From Mesostigma viride (taxonomy: Eukaryota; Streptophyta; Mesostigmatophyceae; Mesostigmatales; Mesostigmataceae), in contig RPFO01000027.1 of the NCBI GenBank assembly GCA_009746045.1, forward strand, positions 1,870,202 through 1,934,201: a DNA stretch of 64,000 nucleotides. Direction: 5' to 3'. Of this stretch, positions 52,262 to 62,785 are shown one piece after another; within the stretch, counting starts at the first letter, position 1, and each line of letters starts with the position of its first letter. Below the pieces are notes generated by a model, which saw only the letters and a list, made by a program, of their open reading frames with translations, searched no databases and was not told the DNA's origin. The position numbers and the translations under genes were made by a program.

Positions 52262-53768
52262 GGGGCCGACAGGGGTGGCGGCGGTGGCGGCAGTGGCCCC
52301 CTTGCCAGAAGGCTGGAGGGGGGGTCGCACACATCGCGGAGGGGGGACCTCGTAAGTGGTCAGAGAGGAGGAGCGGGGGGGACCTGCAGCTCTGGTCAAT
52401 GGTTGTTGACAAAGGGTTGGCGAGGGAAGACTGCGGTGGCCTGCTTGGTTTGGGGGAAAGGCACGGGAAAGGATTTTCGGGCCGAGCCAAGGAGCCCAGC
52501 CAGGGAGTGCTGGGGTATAGGGCGGGGTGTGGATTCATCAAGGATGGCCTCTAATCAAGGGCAGCCTGGGCCGGCTGGGATTGGGCCTGACTTAGAGGGG
52601 GGGGGGGAACTAAGGGGACGTCCCTTTTCTTGGGTGTGTGTGTGGGGGGGGGAGGAAAAAAATTGCCCCTTTCTCCTGGTCGTGTAACAGGGAACCCCCT
52701 TTTGTGCCGTTTAGATGGTTGGGGGGGGAAAGCGTGGGCGAGATTGGCTTGACAGCTGCCAGCTTCAGGGCTGGATCCTGGGGCCGTGCGGTGCCACCGA
52801 CACGATTAGCAGGTGCCAGCCTAGGGTGAGATACCAGGTGCGGGGCCATGGTGCTGCATCCTCCTGATTCTGGCGGCAGGGGCCCGGGCGCCGCGATGAC
52901 GGCTACCAGACTAAGGGCGCTGGGCTGCCGCTTTGGAGACGCAGGATCTGCTGCGGCTGAGGGGCGGGTGGATCCTGTGATAGCTATGTGGATGAGGCGA
53001 GCGGACCCCAAGTGCGCCAATTCAAGCCACCTGTTTGCTGGGTTTGAGGAAGGAAGGGGTTGAGTTGTGGATGGGCATGGTTGTTCGAGGCAGGGGGCAG
53101 GCGTGCTGACCCAGTCGGAGCTTGCAGTACCGGTCCCTGGGACGCCCAGAGTGGGAGAGATGCTTCATTGCTCCCTGCTTCCAGTCCTGCCGTCGTCTTG
53201 GAAGGCCGGCCCGGGCGGCGGGCGGCTCTGCAAGGCAGCCACCAAATTGTTCATACGATAGACGTGGCGGCCAGTCGGTGCTGGGAGTTAGGGTCGACAC
53301 GGATGAACCGAGCTTTTGGAGTGGATAGTGGCAGTTGGCCAATCCTCCGTGGGGTATTGGTTGGCATGGTCAGTCGTTTGCTCCGATTCTTGAGGGAAAT
53401 TCCGTTGATCTGGGGGCGTTGGAAGACCAAAACGGCACTGCCTGTGGTGTGGTGCTGGTACCTTGCACAGCCGCACAGCTGGCACTGTGCCACACAGAAG
53501 CAATAGAAGTGCAACATGTTGATGTAGTGGTGCCGTGGTTGCGTGTTTCTCCAAGGCATTCAAATGCAGAAATAGGTGGATGGTTTGGGCACATCGGCTC
53601 ACCCAGGGGAGGTGTGTGCGCTTCCAGCCAAGGACTGGATTCGCCAGGAAATTATGGATCATGCACTGAGTGTAGATTTCCATTTATGGGATGTCATTGT
53701 ACCTTTCAAGGGCCACACATGGCTTCAAAATAAGTATTTTGGCAATGTATGGTTTTTTTTCCTGTTGC
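52262..53768. other. Downstream of ACP, no gene recognised
   Basis: G-rich on the plus strand up to about 52750 (several runs of 6-9 G). Open frames at 53060-53733 have no family features I can identify. It includes the ACP 3' UTR. Confidence 0.4.
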
Positions 53769-54304
53769 ATTGAATTGAATTGAATTGTAACATAACTCCG
53801 TTGGGAGAATATGTAGCACATATCCCAGAGAAGGGGCATATGGCTTTTAATACATTCTAAGCTACTTCCTGCAAGGGTGGGAATGTAAACGACGCTTGCT
53901 CTAGGTGCCTCAGGGCACCTGCAGCCCCATGAGCTATCAAGCTATGCCCAGCTAAGGGGAGCTGTCATGGGGGGTAAGATCAGCATAGCTATACAAAAGC
54001 TAGAGCGTGGCATCTCAGCAGAGAGCAGCTCTCTGCATGGGCACTGCATAATTAACCCGTGTTTTTTTTAATTAGAACGCGATATATCGCGTTGTAAGCT
54101 TTTTTTAGAACGCGTATAGCACCTAAGGAAATTTTTTTTCATGGTCATGTATATACTTTCCTGAAAGCCCATAAATCAAAGGATTTTTTGGTCTACTCAG
54201 ACCTACAAAATGCTAATTCATTAGAGAGATACACTGGTTTGAATACATGGGGGTCTGACCATGACCGCGATTTCTTGACCCTAGGTCACACGTCATGTGC
54301 TTAA

Positions 54305-54588
54305 TCTGATCAGACACTCCGCAAAGGTGAAAACCTTTGCGTTCAGTGCCAGGCCGCGGAAAACGCGGAAAACGCGATCTGCAAATGAATCCGACCGGAA
54401 TCGAACTGGGGACCTCTCGCACCAATTTTGCTGACTATAGGACGGACGTCTCCGGATACCATGGCATCGCCAACTTACACCGACAGTCATCCGCAAAAGT
54501 TCTCCTGTCCGGGGAGTGATGCAAGCCTTTCGGATTTGGTACTAGATAAATCACTCGAGATCTGTGTGTAGGAGTACTACACACGTGT
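54305..54588 (-). repeat. SINE-like unit, third copy, inside T3'
   Basis: Matches 22777-23154 but lacks about 90 bp at one end. The interruption of T3' is clear from T3 (TGTGCTTATTCAC is continuous near 56156-56166). The duplicated target is only about CTTA, short for a SINE. Confidence 0.65.
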
Positions 54589-54667
54589 CTTATTCACAAA
54601 TGGTTCATGAAAAAAATCTGGCTTCTTGCACGAGCTATGGGCAACATTAATTCTATTAATTAATTAA

Positions 54668-56408
54668 CCCGTGTTTTTTTACAACGCGATACATCGCGTT
54701 GTAGGGTTAGAACGCGATGTATCGCATTGTAATCTGACACGTGGCAAACCTATTAAACATGCGATTTTTGGTCTGAAACTTTCAAGATAGGTCAGAAACA
54801 TCTCATAGAATTCAAGAAAAAATCCTGGTATTTTTGGTATTTTTTTTGTGACAGCTGCAAACAAATATGTACCACTGAAATCAGGCATTTTCGCGGGACG
54901 AAGGTGAAGACGACGGCGATGGCGGCAGGTAGATCTCGCCAGTTTTCGCGCGAATTTCAGTGGCTGTTGGGTAGCACGACCATGATGATGCGTTCAAAGG
55001 TTGATAATTAGGTTTCTACGAGTTTGTTGAGGTACTGGGGCAAAGGAAACGTAGTTTTTTCCAGTTTCTCACCCAACTTTCATGCGGAAACCCTGGAAAC
55101 CGGCATACATATTATTACGTCAAGACTCGGGTCTGCTGCTGCACCATGCTTGGTATTTCCATGGTGTTTCGAATTCTTAACACATGTTTATTCATTCCGA
55201 ACGCCCGGACTCTCGGCTAAACCGAGATTTGTGCAGACTTTTATTGGGTAGCTCTGGGCATGATGGTGCCTGCAAATAGCGTAAGGCGTGACCGTGGCTA
55301 TTGCCACGGTATGCTGTATTTTCCTGGAAATGGCCTCTGCCACCGGCTCAATAGTGCTTGCAGGCGTAAGTATATTGTGTTTCTACTTAGTTTCTGCCAG
55401 TTTTCCACTTATTTCTACCGACCTCTGCCCAGCCTCTCTAAGACCGCCATCCTACTCGACGTTGCTTGCATGTCAGCCATAGCAGGTTGCAGTTGTGCAG
55501 TATTTAGGTGCTGTATACGTCGTCAAGCCGTGCATATATCGTGAGGATTGGATGAACATTGATGGTTTATACTGCGTTGATTGTGCAAGAAGATCAGCTG
55601 GGTGCCCATAATCATGGTGTATAATCATGTGTTGTTAGCATCTTGCCACCATTTGCTAGCATGCATTCCAGCGTCATCTTTGCCTGCATGTTAGCTCATG
55701 GATCACTCAACCTATCCAAGCCTTGCATTACACGTGCCTCTTTCTTTCAGTATTGCACGCGTTATGGAATGAAAACCCAGCACCTCCATTCCCACGAGGC
55801 ATGTGCTCAACACGTTGTGAGAGTGGATGATGCTTTGGCTATGGCTGCCTGATTCAGTCATATTAGGTCATCCAGTCATGATGTTTGATGCATGTTTGAT
55901 GCAGTATAACTTATACAACACCTATTTTCAACGTTTTGACCCTCCAAGCTCACTATGGCCCCGTTTATGGGGCTCGGGTCGTTGCGTAATGTTGTCAAGG
56001 GCTCTCATGTTTCCCACTGCGTTGTACTGCGTTGTAATTGTGATGCTAATGAAAAATAGCTCCAGTGGCCCAATGGGCCTGAGTTTTGTTTCACAGAGCC
56101 TGCATATGTTGCCCATAGCTCGTGCAAGAAGCCAGATTTTTTTCATGAACCATTTGTGAATAAGCACATGACTTGTGACCTAGGGTCAAGAAATCGCGGT
56201 CATGGTCAGACCCCCCTGTATTCAAACCAGTGTATCTCTCTAATGAATAAGCATTTTGTAGGTCTGAGTAGCTCAAAAAATCCTTTGATTTATGGGCTTT
56301 CAGGAAAGTATATACATGACCATGAAAAAAAATTTTCCTTAGGTGCTATACGCGTTCTAAAAAAAGCTTACAACGCGATATATCGCGTTCTAATTAAAAA
56401 AACACGGG
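54668..56408 (+). mobile_element. T3: 1.74 kb TIR element inserted in its own relative
   Basis: TIR CCCGTGTTTTTTT flanked by TTAA (54664-54667 and 56409-56412). Both ends carry the palindromic blocks AACGCGATATATCGCGTT or AACGCGATACATCGCGTT, one to two copies each. No transposase. Interior frames (55260-55544, 55288-55482) are shared with T3' but not recognised. They are followed by GTAAGTAT, so a captured gene piece is possible. Confidence 0.8.
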
Positions 56409-58038
56409 TTAATTAATGGGCAACATATGCAGGCTCTGTGATACAAAACTTAGGCCCATTGGGCCACTGGAGCTATTTTTCATTAGCATCACAATTACAA
56501 CGCAGTACAACACAGTGGGAAAAATGAGAGCCCTTCACAACATGACGCAACGACACGAGCCCCATAAACGGGGCCATAGTGAGCTTGGAGGGTCAAAACG
56601 TTGAAAATACGTGTTGTATAAGTTATAGAGCATCAAACATGCATCAAACATCATGACTGGATGACCTAATATGACTGAATCAGGCAGCCATAGCCAAAGC
56701 ATCATCCACTCTCACAACGTGTTGAGCACATGCCTCGTGGGAACGGAGGTGCTGGGTTTTCATTCCATAACGCGCGCAATACTGAAAGAAAGAGGCACGT
56801 GTAATGCAAGGCTTGGATAGGTTGAGTGATCCATGAGCTTACATGCAGGCAAAGATGACGCTGGAATGCATGCTAGCAAATGGTGGCAAGATGCTAACAA
56901 CACATGATTATACACCATGATTATGGGCACCTAGCTGATCTTCTTGCACAATCAACGCAGTATAAACCATCAATGTTCATCCAATCCTCACGATATATGC
57001 ACGGCTTGACGACGTATACAGCACCTAAATACTGCACAACTGCAACCTGCTATGGCTGACATGCAAGCAACGTCGAGTAGGATGGCGGTCTTAGAGAGGC
57101 TGGGCAGAGGTCGGTAGAAATAAGTGGAAAACTGGCAGAAACTAGGTAGAAACACAATATACTTACGCCTGCAAGCACTATTGAGCCGGTGGCAGAGGCC
57201 ATTTCCAGGAAAATACAGCATACCGTAGCAATAGCCACGGTCACGCCTTACGCTATTTGCAGGCACCATCATGCCCGGAGCTACCCAATAAAAGTCTGCA
57301 CAAATCTCGGTTTAGCCGAGAGTCCGGGCGTTCGGAATGAATAAACATGTGTTAAGAAGTCGAAACACCATGGAAATACCCAGCATGGTGCCGCAGCAGA
57401 CCCGAGTCTTGACGTAATAATATAGTATGCCGGTTTCCAGGGTTTCCGCATGAAAGTTGGGTGAGAAACTGGAAAAAACTACGTTTCCTTTGCCCCAGTA
57501 CCTCAACAAACTCGTAGAAACCTAATTATCAACCTTTGAACGCATCATCATGGTCGTGCCACCCAACAGCCACTGATCGAAATTCGCGCGAAAACTGGCG
57601 AGATCTACCTGCCGCCATCGCCGTCGTCTTCACCTTCGTCCCGCGAAAATGCCTGATTTCAGTGGAACATATTTGTTTGCAGCTGTCACAAAAAAATACC
57701 AAAAATACCAGGATTTTTTCTTGAATTCTATGAGATGTTTCTGACCTATGTTGAAAGTTTCAGACCAAAAATCGCGTGTTTAATAGGTTTGCCACGTGTC
57801 AGATTACAACGCGATACATCGCGTTCTAACCCTACAACGCGATGTATCGCGTTGTAAAAAAACACGGGTTAAATAAAGCTTCATCATCTGGAGCTAGGCA
57901 TCATCTGGAGGGTGGCTCATCATAGGCACACATGTACATGACTAAAAATGCTAGGCCTCAGCTGGTATAGTGCCTGTAGTAGGCGGGCATGTACAAGGCC
58001 ACTGTCTAACTATTCTACACTACTGCTGCTGTATTCCC

Positions 58039-59510
58039 CTAGGCTGGGGCTTCTGGAGCCGCTGGGGCCGCGGTGGTCGAGGGGGTCGCGTGCCAGGGCT
58101 TGTGGCCGACGTAGATGGCCGCCCCCTTCCAGTACACCGGCTGGCCCGCCTTGGTCTGCCGGAGCTGGAGGTAGGTCGGCCATAGCTCCCGTCGCCGTTG
58201 TTGCTGTGCCGGGGTCAAGTCGTCGTCCACGGTGAAGGGAGTGTTCTCGAGCCGCTTGCGGCGTCTGAGAAACGAAATCTTGTTCGCTGGGCTCTCAAAG
58301 ATGAGAAGAAGCGGAGGGGCCCCTGCCTTACCCCGGGCGCGGGGGAGGCGGTGGGCGGTCAGCTTAATCTCACCAAGAAGGCCCATCAGCAAGCATTTTG
58401 CTCTCAAACACACGTGCAAGCCTCTCGGAATTCTCACCTTCTTCCATGTCGAAGTTCTTGAGTATGGCGTTGAGGCTGCGCTTGGCGAGCTCGGCCTCCT
58501 CGCGGAGGTCGAGCGTCTGCCGTTGGAGCTGGGCTGCGACGGCGGAGGTGGTGGAGGTGGTATGTTGCTTAAGCATGTCCGCCCGGCCAGGTCGTGATGG
58601 GAGGAGCATCGCCGGCCAGGCCAGCAGGGGCTGGCTTGGCGGCAATGTCCTTCACCGCCTGGGCGGTGAGGCCTGCGGTGTTCTGCAGGACCTCGATAGC
58701 GATGGCATTGTCCTTAAGACGCTGGTCGATGTCGCGGAGCTGGGCGGTGATGGAGTCGGTGGAGGCGGAGGGGGGGCGGGGGGGGGGTGGAGGCGAGGAG
58801 GGTGGCGGTGGCGGGGGGGATGGTGTGGAGCTCAGCAGCCAGCGTGCGCCCCCGACAGCTGCCACATCTGCAGCAAGGGGCATCACGTGCTGTGAGAGGG
58901 CGTCGTGGGACGTGGAGGTGGCGGAGGAAGGTGGATTCGGTAATGGGGGCGGGTTGCAGGAGGTCCGCGGACGAGCGCTTAGTGAGGGTAAAGAGAGCTG
59001 CGAGCTGAAGGCGAGGGCGAGACCAGCCGGCCATGTTGGCCCAAGAAGGGGCGTCAGATACGCTGTTGGAAAACTTGCCGTCAGCCGTCCATTGCGGAAA
59101 AGGTGGGTTCTGGAATGGAATTGCAGGCACAGGGCCGGCCGGCCAGCAATGAGGCGCGGGACCCGTAAAACATGAGCTCCAGTATTTTGATGGATGGCAA
59201 TGCGAAAAAGGCAGGCTTGTTGACGTCGAATTCGGCAAAGAGCTGATCAGCGTCAAAATCACGCTCAGACCAGCCAGGGTCGCTTGGGCGACTGCGCTTA
59301 ATTGGGTCAGGCGAGGCAGAGGGCAAGGAAAGCCCGGGAGGGTTCGAGGCGACCCCCAGTGCGCGACTAGTGTCACCACTGCCTTCCGGCCCTGATGGCG
59401 AAGCTGCAGCCGGAGCTGCAGACATATTTTCATTGCCGAGCGCAGCCGGCAGGCTGCGTTGCGTCGAGGGGCGTTTGCTCCGTGCTCGTCATATATTGCG
59501 TAGTAGCTTC
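58039..59510 (-). pseudogene. L1-ORF1p-like protein, frameshifted (copy 3)
   Basis: Homology to the 461-residue ORF1 is spread over several minus frames: about 59425-59081 (N-terminal part, PSASPDPIKRSRPSDPGW), 58886-58569 (TAQLRDIDQRLKDNAIAIE), 58645-58370 (TLDLREEAELAKRSLNAI) and 58437-58039 (HRLPRARGKAGAPPLLLIF, KISFLRRRKRL). Several indels separate them, so it is the most decayed of the three copies. Confidence 0.8.
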
Positions 59511-59732
59511 GGAAAATATCAGCATGTGCGTCGTAGAAAGACGCGTCGATTTTGATATTCACGGCTAAATTCGGTGCTCAAACGTGAAAGTTATGAGCTC
59601 CGCCGTCAGCCATGGCTACCTCGTAGCTCGTGGCTGTGGCATGCCTCTGGCATGAAGGAGAAACTGGGGTCTCTGCCCTTCTGTTGCATTCCTATGCCTG
59701 TGCTGATCATCGCACTAGCACCTAAGATGTCA

Positions 59733-59792
59733 ATAATCAAGGAGACAACCAGCGCAGGCCAGAAATCGGGAGAATCCGGACCATGGTAGCTT
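59733..59792 (-). mobile_element. Miniature copy of element S, ~60 bp
   Basis: Flanked by CTAAGATGTCA and CTAAGATATCA (59722-59732 and 59793-59803). The insert carries the same ~48 bp as 42459-42507. Confidence 0.75.
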
Positions 59793-59803
59793 CTAAGATA
59801 TCA

Positions 59804-60179
59804 TGTTCAATCTGCCCTTTTTTTAAAAGGAAACAATGTCGACTGGTGCCCAATAATTATAATAACATGTGTCACTGTTGACTACAGGTACGTGTCGTTC
59901 ACATTAATGTGGAAATTATTTCAATTGGGTCGACTCTAGCTCTGCAGCTCCCCAACGGGACTGCGTGAATAATTGTAAATCATACATTGGAGTGAGCTGG
60001 ACACGAGGCGTTTGAAACTGTTGGATTGGAGATCCCGGCCGGGTACCATAGGCGCTCAAACATCAAACTCCTGACCGGCCATACTCCGGGAATGGATGAT
60101 GTAAGCCTTTGCACCGCGACGGTGTGCAGTTCTTGGACGTTCGGAATCATGGCATGGCTAACGTAATGACTGACTAGTA
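59804..60179. other. No gene recognised
   Basis: Ordinary sequence. CTCCCCAACGGGACTGCG near 59948 resembles the hairpin of LINE tail type 3, perhaps an old tail. Confidence 0.35.
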
Positions 60180-60525
60180 GCTAGACCTTTTTAGTGGTTT
60201 TCCATTTGCGGGTATTTCCTCGTAAATGGTGGGAGAGCGATCCCAGCAATGGTGCTCACCACTAGACACTCCCGGCCAGTTAGGCTCGAAACACACGCCC
60301 TGATCAAGCAAGCTGTTTCCGGCCCCACCGTCTAGGTCATCTAGTCGCTCTACACATAAGCCAGCCATAATTTCAATGCACAAGGCTACACTGTCATTTC
60401 CATCTCCATTCATATTCATCATCCTGAATGACTCAAAAATGCGGACAAGATAACGGCAGGCTCGAGCGCTACCAAGGTCCGGATTCTCCCGATTTCTGGC
60501 CTGCGCTGGTTGTCTCATTGATGTA
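60180..60525 (+). mobile_element. Element S, longest copy in the window
   Basis: Ends GCGCTGGTTGTCTCATTGAT at about 60525, the constant 3' end, and extends at least 200 bp upstream. The part 60355-60525 matches 41829-41667 in inverse. The true 5' end is uncertain; 60180 is a guess. Confidence 0.55.
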
Positions 60526-60847
60526 AGCTATCTAGGTCCTAGTTACAGGGTTGTGGGCCCCACGGCCTGAATCGCGCCATGATGAAGGGCATACGCGGTC
60601 ACATGCGGAGCCCCCACAGACTTGGGGGTGGTCTCCTTCATCACTACTTGCTCGCGTCGGCGGAATGTCCGTCCTTGGGGCCAGGCGCGCGGCCATGCAT
60701 GTCAGGACTGATATGCCGCCCTGGCTGGCCAAGCCGCTGGGGGCTGCAGCCAGACCGAGGTCGGTGTCTACCTGACGTACTGGTGCGAGCAAGATGCCCT
60801 ATGAATGCTATCCTACGCTGGCTAATCTCGTCCGAAATGCGAGGCCA
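60526..60847 (-). pseudogene. RT-LINE C-terminus and tail type 4, interrupted by T4
   Basis: On the minus strand this reads the HLART and GRHRP segment of the RT C-terminus, then through GACTTGGGGGTGGTCTCC-type sequence to the tail CCCTGTAACTAGGACCTAGA. T4 enters at the TTAA at 60848. Confidence 0.65.
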
Positions 60848-60851
60848 TTAA

Positions 60852-62550
60852 CCCCTAAATGGGCAGAAATACTGCCGATGCATCGGCTGTAACTTCACAA
60901 TTTTGCAAACCAGATGCCATCCAACCCACCCATATCCAATGGCTGTCCTTGGGGGCCAAGCATGTCCATGAGTTGCCCTTCGGGTTGGTATATCACAACC
61001 TTACATATATGCAGGGTAGGCCATGTATAACTGCCGTCAAAGTGAGGGGGGTCAAGACGAGCGTTTTCATTTTTGGTAGAATGTGCATTTTGAATTATGT
61101 TGTAAGAGCTAGGCACCTACCACTTCAGGGATGATAAACAATTAGTTGCTGAACAGTTTGAGCCATTGGGGTCATCATTTGGGTGGGTATACCAGCAGTT
61201 ACACCCAGTACAGCCCATAGGGGTACCGTTGGTAAAAAGCAACCAAGGGGTTAGGAGTGGGCATACTACCTACTAATACCTACTAATATGGCCCCCAACC
61301 ATGCCACACAATACATTTCCCTTCCACAATGATGGGGAAACATAACTGCATCATCACACTGCCCTTACATGGCACCTATGTGCAGGTGCCACCTTGTCCA
61401 TGCACGTAGGTAACGTGGTACGGATACCCTACGCAAGGCATGCATTCTAGGAGGCAGCCACCAACAAACTAGCGATTTTAAGCCTATTTCAGCTTGCCCT
61501 AGCAAGGATAAACTAGGCCTAAGCTGCTATAGCTTGCCAGGTGATGGCCAGCACACCTGGTGGCACATGCTGACAATGGGAAGCTTCTACTCACCGGTTA
61601 CATGCTTGATGATGCCACAGAGACCAGCCAACTGCCTCACACTCATGCAATATGTGTGTGGCAAATGTATAACAAACATATATGGAGGTATTCAAACCCA
61701 TACAGCCTCTAAAACGTTTCACCATCACCCTGTGGCAGGTCAACTGACTGAGGGAAGCATCTAAGAAGGGTGTTTTAGAAAGGGGCCAGGCCAGGGTCAA
61801 GAAAGAGCATGAATAATGCAAAAAGAATGTGCTACACAAGCTAGAACGTATATATAAACGTCAAACATCGATAGGAAAACGATAACTCAGCTTTACCAGG
61901 CATGGATGGCGTTACCTTGGCCCAGGCGGTGGCCGCAAAATGGCGCATTTCGGCACACCAAAGTTGTGCAGCATGGTCGCTGGATTCGGCGATTTCTGGC
62001 CACCCTTGCACGTTTACGACTACTATGTATCATAACAAGTAAAAAGAAACCAATATATCCTTTAAAATACGCCGGAAAGTTATTGCTGTCAACGTTTCTA
62101 TCGTCCGGCCTGATCGCAGTTTTTTCCAGCAAGAACGCTGCCGACACCTATCAAATGGCATTCCCGCGAACCAAAAATTGGCCTGTATCATCTTTAGGAC
62201 GTATAAAATCAATTTCCTGAGTTTGGTCAGAAAATTCGAACGAAAACGTAAATGCCATGCGTGGGCGCAAGCCGCCATGGCCAGGTCGTCGTTTTCCGGA
62301 ATGCACGTTGTACCTGAAAAAGTACCCTGACCCCTAGTACTTTGACCGGCCAGAACACCTCTATAACTTTGTCAGAAGTATGCAAACCCTAGTACCATGC
62401 TGTGAGGAAAATTATAAACTTTCGATCTTCTCAGCTAAACTTTTCCTAATTCTCAATAGTTTTCGCGGCATTTGGTCCCCCGAGAAGGGGCCGACGTGTC
62501 GGCTGTAACTCAGTTTTAGGCGGAAAATCGGCAGCCAGACCATTTAGGGG
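60852..62550 (+). mobile_element. T4: 1.7 kb TIR element flanked by TTAA
   Basis: CCCCTAAATGG at the left and its complement CCATTTAGGGG at the right, with TTAA on both sides (60848-60851 and 62551-62554). The TIR CGGCTGTAACT recurs subterminally on both sides. No transposase is recognised. On the right it abuts a (TTAA)n LINE tail. The family differs from T1/T2 and T3 in terminal sequence. Confidence 0.8.
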
Positions 62551-62785
62551 TTAATTAATTAATTAGTAACATAACTCCATCGGGAGTATATGTAGCGGCA
62601 TAGCTCAGAGCAGGTGTAGTATACACCCTACCCTTGCAGGAAAGTAGCCCAGAGTGTATATTATAGGCCATATACCCCAAGTATGGCATTCATAGCGATT
62701 CGGGCCGCGGTGCCCACACCCCTGTAACTAGGACCTAGATAGCTTATACCATCCATTCCATCCCATTAATTAATTAATTAATTAA
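62551..62785. mobile_element. Cluster of LINE 3' tails joined at (TTAA)n
   Basis: (TTAA)n, then tail type 1 inverted (GTAACATAACTCCATCGGGA), then tail type 4 in plus orientation (AAGTATGGCATTCATAGCGA ... ACTAGGACCTAGATAGC ... CCATTCCATCCC), then (TTAA)n at 62764-62785, directly followed by inverted tail type 3. Confidence 0.75.

Larger units (their letters stand above)
54056..57868 (-). mobile_element. T3': TIR element in copy 3's 3' UTR, split by T3
   Basis: Outer ends CCCGTGTTTTTT / AAAAACACGGG with TTAA on each side (54052-54055 and 57869-57872). Its two halves (54056-54663 and 56413-57868) are together the inverse of T3 plus a SINE-like insert. Confidence 0.8.
53769..59640 (-). mobile_element. 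ORF1-only retroelement, copy 3, interrupted by nested TIR elements
   Basis: Shares both ends with copy 1: the 5' end (AGCCACGAG...GAGGTAGCC) at about 59635 and the 3' end (TAACATAACTCCGTTGGGAG) at 53787. Its terminal tail is (ATTGA)n-like, 53769-53787, instead of (TTAA)n. Removing the insert 54056-57868 leaves about 2.0 kb, the length of copy 1. The insert lies in the 3' UTR. Confidence 0.85.

Noticed and set aside
53060-53733. Overlapping frames of 130-150 residues downstream of ACP
   Set aside because: No conserved motif, overlapping in all frames of GC-rich DNA.
55260-55544. Captured host gene inside T3
   Set aside because: A GTAAGT follows a plausible coding stretch, but no family was recognised; shared by T3 and T3' only through common descent.
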